NCBI RefSeq assembly: GCF_000247815.1 | Contig: NC_021677.1 | Location: forward strand, 13,801,161 to 13,865,160 | DNA from: Ficedula albicollis | Taxonomy: Eukaryota > Chordata > Aves > Passeriformes > Muscicapidae | Length of the DNA: 64,000 nucleotides | Direction: 5' to 3' | In this document: positions 1-64,000 of the stretch, in pieces | Position numbering within the stretch: the stretch's first letter is position 1 | Layout of the letters: every line of letters starts with the position of its first letter | Notes under the pieces: generated by a model | Told to the model about the DNA's origin: nothing | Seen by the model: the letters and a program-made list of their open reading frames with translations, nothing else | Databases searched by the model: none | Made by a program: the position numbers and the translations under genes

Positions 1-399
1 TCATCTACTTAATTCTTTAAGTCACTACATCCTTCTATAGCGTGTTTTTGTATGAGTATAAAGTTTCTAAGTGTCTTGCTAAAAATAAAGTATGAGCGAA
101 CAGCATCAGGAAAATACCAAATTTCACATTGAATCTTTGGGGTACGACAGCCAGGAGCAGAGTGACCCTTCTGCTCAAGATGGCTTTGAATGATATCAGC
201 TTTGAAAGCTCAGAACATCAAGAGCATCACAGGACAAACATTTTATGAACAGAGACTCTGCAAGAGCAAAACAAAGTTAATCTAAGCTGAGAATCTTCCC
301 ACTTCTGTGAGAAGCATCACAGAAATAATTATGTGCTCCTGTCTTCCATGCCCTCTCCAAACCCAAGCTAAATTTTTCAGACTGTCCTGTATCTCTCAC
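1..399. other. USH1C intron 12, part
   Basis: AT-rich intron sequence downstream of exon 12. No exon or named repeat recognised; the next harmonin exon lies outside the window. Confidence 0.7.
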
Positions 400-23870
<23,471 letters not shown>

Positions 23871-24167
23871 AAACTTGGAAAAGGCTCCACAGAGAGCTCC
23901 AGAGTGTGAATTTATAGTGAAAAAAAAAAAGTTTTCATAAGCTATGAAAACCATCCATACACGTTAGCTCTATTGAGTGTGTTTCTCACTTATTCTGTGG
24001 CTATTCAAGCCCTGACACCTGTTAGAGCGGGGCCACTGCCCCGTGCTGAGCAGCAGGAGCGGCGGCTCCGGCCGCGCTCGGTCCGTGCTCAGCCCCGGGG
24101 TGGGTGCTCAGAGCGGTCCCGGCTGCTGCCGCCGACACACCGGCACACGAGCCGCCTCCCAAAACCC

Positions 24168-25500
<1,333 letters not shown>

Positions 25501-26508
25501 GAGGGATGGATGTTCTGGTTGGCATCAGGATAATGAGCTTCTCGCATCTTGCCTCAGTGATATATCTGTGCATCGCTGTGATACCATCCGTATTTTGGGT
25601 GGCTGTTCTACCCTTGGTGATTCCTCAGGACTTGCCCTCGAATGTCTGTTTTATCCCAGCCCATGTGTGTTTTATCCTGTCAATCCTGAGGGAAAGTTTA
25701 GTGTTAAAGCAGCGAGAGGAGATTGTGTGACTGTATCTAGAGCTTCAGCTCCTTCAAGAAGTTGTCTTGCGCAAAGCATCCTTGCTCGAGGTAAAGCTGA
25801 GGTCTGGTCTGGCTCATCAGCACCAGTTGCTTTGTGGGAGCCTTTTTGCTTCTCGGTAAACGAGCTGGCAGTATCGGGTCACTGCAGCTCAGCACTCAGG
25901 TTTTTGGATGTGGTTTATCTTGGCAACTCGACTGTGTCACTCATGGCACGTTGCTGAAATGTAATTAGGGTGTGTGGTTCCCACTGCCTTGTTCGAGGGT
26001 GGGAAAAGGAAGGATTGCTTTGTAGTCCTTGTTCGTGGCTCCTCAGAGGGAGTCACCTTTCCTTCTGCTTTCTCCCTGCTCTTTCTGGGAAAAAGCTCAG
26101 CAAAAAACAAAAAAAGTCACATAACTGCAAGCAGGTAACCAAATCAACCGCCAATAATAGCAGATGCTCCATCCCAATTCTCCCATCAGGAATTCAAGAT
26201 GTAGTAATACATTATTTTGTTTCTTTCTAGGCTAGGTAGCCTACTGAGCAGAAATTTTCAGTAAGAAGTATGTTTAAAAGGAAGGGAAAATAAAAAATAT
26301 TGCATTCTTGAGTAGAGTGTACTTTTTAATTTACAATGGAGTTTTTGGAGAACTTTATAGTATGACAATATGAAGAAATAATATTAACAAAAATGGCTTA
26401 TTTACTGAAAGACCAAAGAGATTTTTAGGTGTCTTGTTTATAGCTGCTGATTTCTTTGTTCTTTCTGAAAGGAATCTGGATTGGCAGTTTATAACACTTC
26501 ACCTACAG

Positions 26509-59486
<32,978 letters not shown>

Positions 59487-62400
59487 GTGAGTACAGGCAG
59501 ATTTGCATCTTTTTGGTGCACAAACATGATTGAGTGATTAATTCTACTTGGACAATGTGAAATATCAAAGGCTGAGCATCGAACTTGTTAAGGCTTACCC
59601 CACAATACTGGCTGTTAAAGTCATAATAAATGCTAAATCAAGAGACAAGTGGAGTTAAATACTTCATAATAATATGATCAAAACCCCAAGAATATAGAAA
59701 TGGCACTGAAATAATTTTATTCAATCTGTGTGCTACAGCAGAATCATGTTTATCTAGATTTTTTTTTCAAATATCTAACTTCTTATTTCAGTATTTGGCT
59801 GAGGGAGACAAGTTTATTTATGCATAGGCATAATTTTCAGTATTTTTTATCTGAAAAGAATTTCTTAAGTCTTGGGGATTTATGCTGAAAATGTAGAGAT
59901 TACCTATTGTGGAATCAAGCACTGTATTGTTGAGAGAGTTTTGGTTATGAAATAACAACAACATGTAATAAGTTATGCTGGTCTTGATGGAATTTAGTTT
60001 AAAAACATAGCTTGAACCTTTTTAGTATTACAACTCTGGAATAATTTGAACTATTGAAACAGCTCAGTTGAATTCTGTGCACTTGCATGAGTGATGTCTA
60101 GACATTTCTATCTCATGATAAGACATTGCTACTCAGGATTTTGGGATTTTACTTTAGTACTTAGAAACATGAAGTATGAAATGGCTCATATGAAATGGAA
60201 CCTGTAATTAGAGGAACTCACAGTATGTGCCATGTTGAAAAAGTGCAGTGCTAAGGTAGACTCTGAAATTAATGGGAGGCAGATATTTTCAGAATTGCAA
60301 AAATTCACCCTCTTGGGCTAGGCTGACATACTTCAAAGCTACCTTCAGCATAGCTGGCAACTCAGATCATATAAACTTTTTATTCTGTGCTATTTTGCTG
60401 TGCATAGCCTCTGAGCTTGTGATCTCTACTGCTTTCTGCTGTAATTTTGGTCTAGAATGTAAACAATTAATTTTTTTTAGCATTGGAATTGTCAAGTGTT
60501 GGTGATCCCAAAAATCTGATAATATGGTTTTATGGTTGTAAGAGGCAAAGTGTTATGATTTCCTAGGGATAAAAGTACAAAATTAAGATTTGTCTTTATT
60601 GTTACTTTGGCAAACTGAATTTTTTTCTATAGCATATTTCCTTTAGAGATGCTAGCACAAAATATTTGGTTTTATTTTGTTTTTTAGTTTGGGGGTTGTT
60701 TGTTTGGATGTTTTTTTGAGGACATTGAAGGGGAGAAGTCCTTTTGTGTTTAAGGGTTTTACCCTCAGTGCTGCTTAAGGCAGGAAACAGTGTTACAAGC
60801 CTAGGGTTTGAATTAGGAGTGTCAGTCTGTACTGGTGAAGTAGAAATTAATATAACTTACAAACTTGTCAAAACTCATGTCTTTAAAATATTCAGCTGTG
60901 GTGATCCTATACTGCTGATACATTTATGTCTGTATTTGAGGTTGCTTTAGGAAAAATTATGATCCTAAAGGTGTGAGGTTTTTTTGGTGTGCCTTTGGAA
61001 AAGCAAGAGACTTATGCTATGTATTAACTATGCAGGTTTTTTTATTTAGATAAGGAATCTTAGTTGTTTAGGAATTTTAGTAAGAGATGCTTTTGATAGG
61101 AGTTGGATATGAAGAGCCCTAATGTTTTAAGTCAGTCACTGAATCACATTACAATGATTCATGCTGCAGATTGAACAACTTAAGAGTCAGAGCCAGTACA
61201 GCACAGTAATGAAAAAGTTTTTAATTGAATTTTTGGAAGAGGAAAAATAGGTAAAATACCATCACCTTTGTACAGTACCTCATCCTGTGTTCATGTTATT
61301 TCAAGCAGTGCAGCATTCAAATGTGCTGTGAATTTATGCAACTTTGAAATCCCTTTTCTAGGCCATCAGTTCTTACTGATGAAATGGAAAGCTGAGGTGG
61401 AATTGTCCACTTGAAAAGGGCATAACAGCCATGGAATTTCTTTGATTTTAACATTACCTGAAATAATAAGTTTCATTCCTTTATTCATGCTTTTGTTCCT
61501 GTTTGAGATCTTGCATCAGTTTATCTTGATTCATTGCATGTAAGCTGACTTAAGTAGCAATGAAATCAGTTTAATGTGCTTGATTAGTTGATTTAGGTAA
61601 AATAACTTAAAGTGTGTTAAGTAAAGTATGTCACAACTAAGAAGCATGTTTAGGGAGCTACATGTTTTTTTTTCAGGAGAAAGGACCTTTCTGATCTGTT
61701 TAGTGGGGTGATTATTCCTCAGTGGCAACCTGAAAGGTACTCAACACAATAAAAACCTCCTTTCACAGAAGTGATGTTAAGACTTCAAGGGGACAATATT
61801 TTTGTTTTGCAGGTTATTTTTTCTAGTGTCTGGAGTCTGAAATATTCTTTCAAATACTTCACTAGCATTCCTTCTTTTTTCTTTTTTGGGCTTACAGTGC
61901 AGCAGTGCTTCATTCTTTTTCCTCTGCAGTGAGTAAAATCAGATGCAAGTAACCATGCTTAAGTAAATATCTAAATTTACAGGAGATCATTCTATGAGTT
62001 ACAGTTTTTAAGGTATGAAAATTGATGGTGTATTTTCTGTCTATTTTTGAAGCTGTTGAAATCAAACATTAATTCTCCTGGAACTCACTTTCTAATGTTG
62101 ATTCATCCTACTTTGCCTGACATATTAAGTAATTTTTAAGACTTTATTTATAATTTTTCTTATTGGTTTTCATCTGTCACCATTTAAAGGGAAGTGTTCT
62201 CTATTCCTATGTTGGTTTTCAGAAAAATAAGTAAAATTTTCTCGGTGCATATTTTTTCAAGTACAATATTTGAGTTACATTTTCTGCTTCCGGGTTTCTA
62301 TGAATCAAATTATTTTTCCTCCTTAACTATGCTAAATGTGCATGATTTGACATGGAGACAAGATCATTAATCAGACTGCAGAGTAAAGGAGGAGGGGAAT

Positions 62401-62734
62401 AAGCAGTAGTATCTTCCTACATTTCTGGATGCCATGTGACATGTTTGCTCCAAAGGGACATTTGCTGGTTTGAGCCTGTCCTGTTCCATTGGTTTTCCAT
62501 GGAATGGAAAACATTCCAGTCAGACCAGTAATGATCTCCAAAACAGCTTCTGTTCATTGTTGCTTACAGCCTGCTCTTAGTGCTGCTGCCAAGGAAAGCA
62601 GTCACTTTCCTGAAGGAATTACTTGTTTTATCACTTTCCTCATTGGAAAGATTTTACCCTTTGACTGCAGCATGAGTTGGATTTAACTGATTTTGTGCTG
62701 TATTTGGAATATGGATAGTTTTGTGGGGGTGTTA

Positions 62735-62795
62735 TAATGGTTGGGGTTAATTAGCTCAGGGGTATTTTCCAACCTCAGTGGCTCTATGATTCTAG
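62735..62795 (+). mobile_element. Old CR1-like tail fragment
   Basis: ATAATGGTTGGGGTTAAT is followed by TTTTCCAACCTCAGTGGCTC and TATGATTCTA, which recalls the 3' end of CR1. It is short and diverged, so the call is tentative. Confidence 0.5.
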
Positions 62796-63634
62796 CAAGA
62801 GCCCTGTCAGATTTTTGAAGACAGGTGCTTTCATTTGGACTCAGTCAGATTGCTTAATAACATACATCAGTATTTATTTTAGATCATGTTATCCATTCAT
62901 ATTTCCTTAACATTTCCTTTCATAATATTTCCGTATTAGCTGAAAATACTTAGTGATTTCCATGTCTATTTTGTAATAATTCCATCTTCCTGGAAAAACA
63001 AAGGCCCACCAGCCTCTAAACAGGAATTATAAATACAAATTATGGGAGTTATGTCCATGGCTTGAATTACTATTGTCCTACATGCAAATAGTAATGTTTT
63101 TTATTGCTTCTGTTACATCTGCCTATTAGATCTTCATAATTTTTTTCCTTTTTATGTTTTTGTTACCTTTATAAAGGTATGTTAAACCAACAACTATACA
63201 ATTAACCTAGATCAAGCAGTGTCTGCTAACTTTGCAGTATTTAGAAACTTTAGTTTCAAAATTTTAATCATTAATGTTTTTTTAACTCATAGCCAAACAT
63301 CTTTTCCTAATCATTCTTATAAAACTGGCTGTAATTTTCTCCTTGTTTCAGTGACTTTTTAAAAATTTCCCTCTCAGTTTTAGTACTGCAAGGGAATAAA
63401 AGCTTAATTCTCAGCTGGCTGCTAGTAGTGATTACCTGTACATCCAGGTCACTTAATTTCTCACTGTTTGGGAACATCCAATACCCAACTCAATATTTTA
63501 TTGAGTATTAACAGACTGATCTTAAAAAGAAAGCAACCCCATTCTAGAATAACCAAGAACTTAATGTGCTCCATAATTCCAAGTATGTGTATTTATTTTT
63601 AGGGCCTGTGAGTCTGTTTGAACCTCAAGAACAT

Positions 63635-63740
63635 GAGGCAACTGCATTTCTTTTCTCCTTGCACTATATGTTTAATTGTTTACGAGGCAACTGCATTGAA
63701 GTTTTGTTTTCTCCTTGCACTATATGTTTAATTGTTTACA
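63635..63740. repeat. 49-bp tandem duplication
   Basis: GAGGCAACTGCATT and the following CTCCTTGCACTATATG recur with a 49-bp offset; the second copy has a small change after GCATT. Confidence 0.85.
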
Positions 63741-64000
63741 ACTATGTGGGCCATCTTTTTAAGCAAAATTTCTGACAAACATGTTCTCGTATACATTCAC
63801 GAAAAACAAAAACAATCCTTTCTCCCACACCCTAGAGACAAATTATTTATGACACAGAAGAATATTTTTTGTGCTAAAACTTGACTCTACTAAATTTGAT
63901 GAAGTTTAACATAATTGTAATTTTTACAGCTTTCCCCTTTTTTTCACTTGCTGCTCTCATAAAATAGATGAACAGTTAGTAAATTCAAAGCTGTAGTGTC

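Larger units (their letters stand above)
59487..64000. other. OTOG intron 20, part
   Basis: More than 4.5 kb of AT-rich intron. It holds a CR1-like tail near 62,735-62,795 and a 49-bp duplication at 63,635-63,740. The next otogelin exon was looked for and not seen. Confidence 0.65.

Noticed and set aside
59487..64000. A further OTOG exon
   Set aside because: The expected TIL/VWD3 residues after exon 20 were not found; the next exon is probably outside the window.

Overview
This is a vertebrate genomic window with intron/exon structure, GT-AG splicing, CR1-type LINE 3' ends and many short tandem repeats. The CR1 tails and compact introns point to a bird, possibly a songbird; the species cannot be fixed from the sequence. 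There are no bacterial or viral features and no RNA gene was recognised.

The window holds the 5' parts of two deafness genes arranged head to head. On the minus strand (about 20,587 down to 400, running off the left edge) are 12 exons of USH1C, encoding harmonin: the N-terminal harmonin-homology domain, PDZ1, PDZ2 and the start of the coiled coil. On the plus strand (about 26,509 to 59,486, running off the right edge) are 20 exons of OTOG, encoding otogelin: an EGF-like module, VWD1-C8-TIL, a short VWC-like piece, VWD2-C8-TIL and a third TIL-like module. All splice junctions listed keep phase from exon to exon: 1,028 nt for USH1C, 2,489 nt for OTOG. In human the same two genes are neighbours in the same orientation and underlie DFNB18A (USH1C) and DFNB18B (OTOG). 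Harmonin is a scaffold in hair-cell stereocilia; otogelin is a secreted component of the acellular membranes over the hair cells.

The interval between the two starts (20,588-26,508) is dominated by repeats and GC-rich DNA. A 93-copy 7-bp array begins three bases from the USH1C start codon. A (GAAA)n tract follows, then a 28-bp GC-rich minisatellite that runs straight into an implausible 718-base G homopolymer, then a GC-rich promoter-like region. OTOG's signal-peptide exon was not found, and the G run lies where it would be expected.

The introns hold a 1.45-kb minisatellite in USH1C intron 4. Its 40-bp unit combines a CACGTGAC E-box, a GGAAGTG ETS-like core and GC-box-like segments. There are also at least fifteen local tandem duplications (about 50-520 bp), a 38-N assembly gap flanked by two near-identical copies, A-run/G-run/A-run sandwiches, and three CR1 remnants. 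The most unusual material is this repeat architecture rather than a new gene system; several items (G runs, gap-flanking duplication) may be assembly artefacts.
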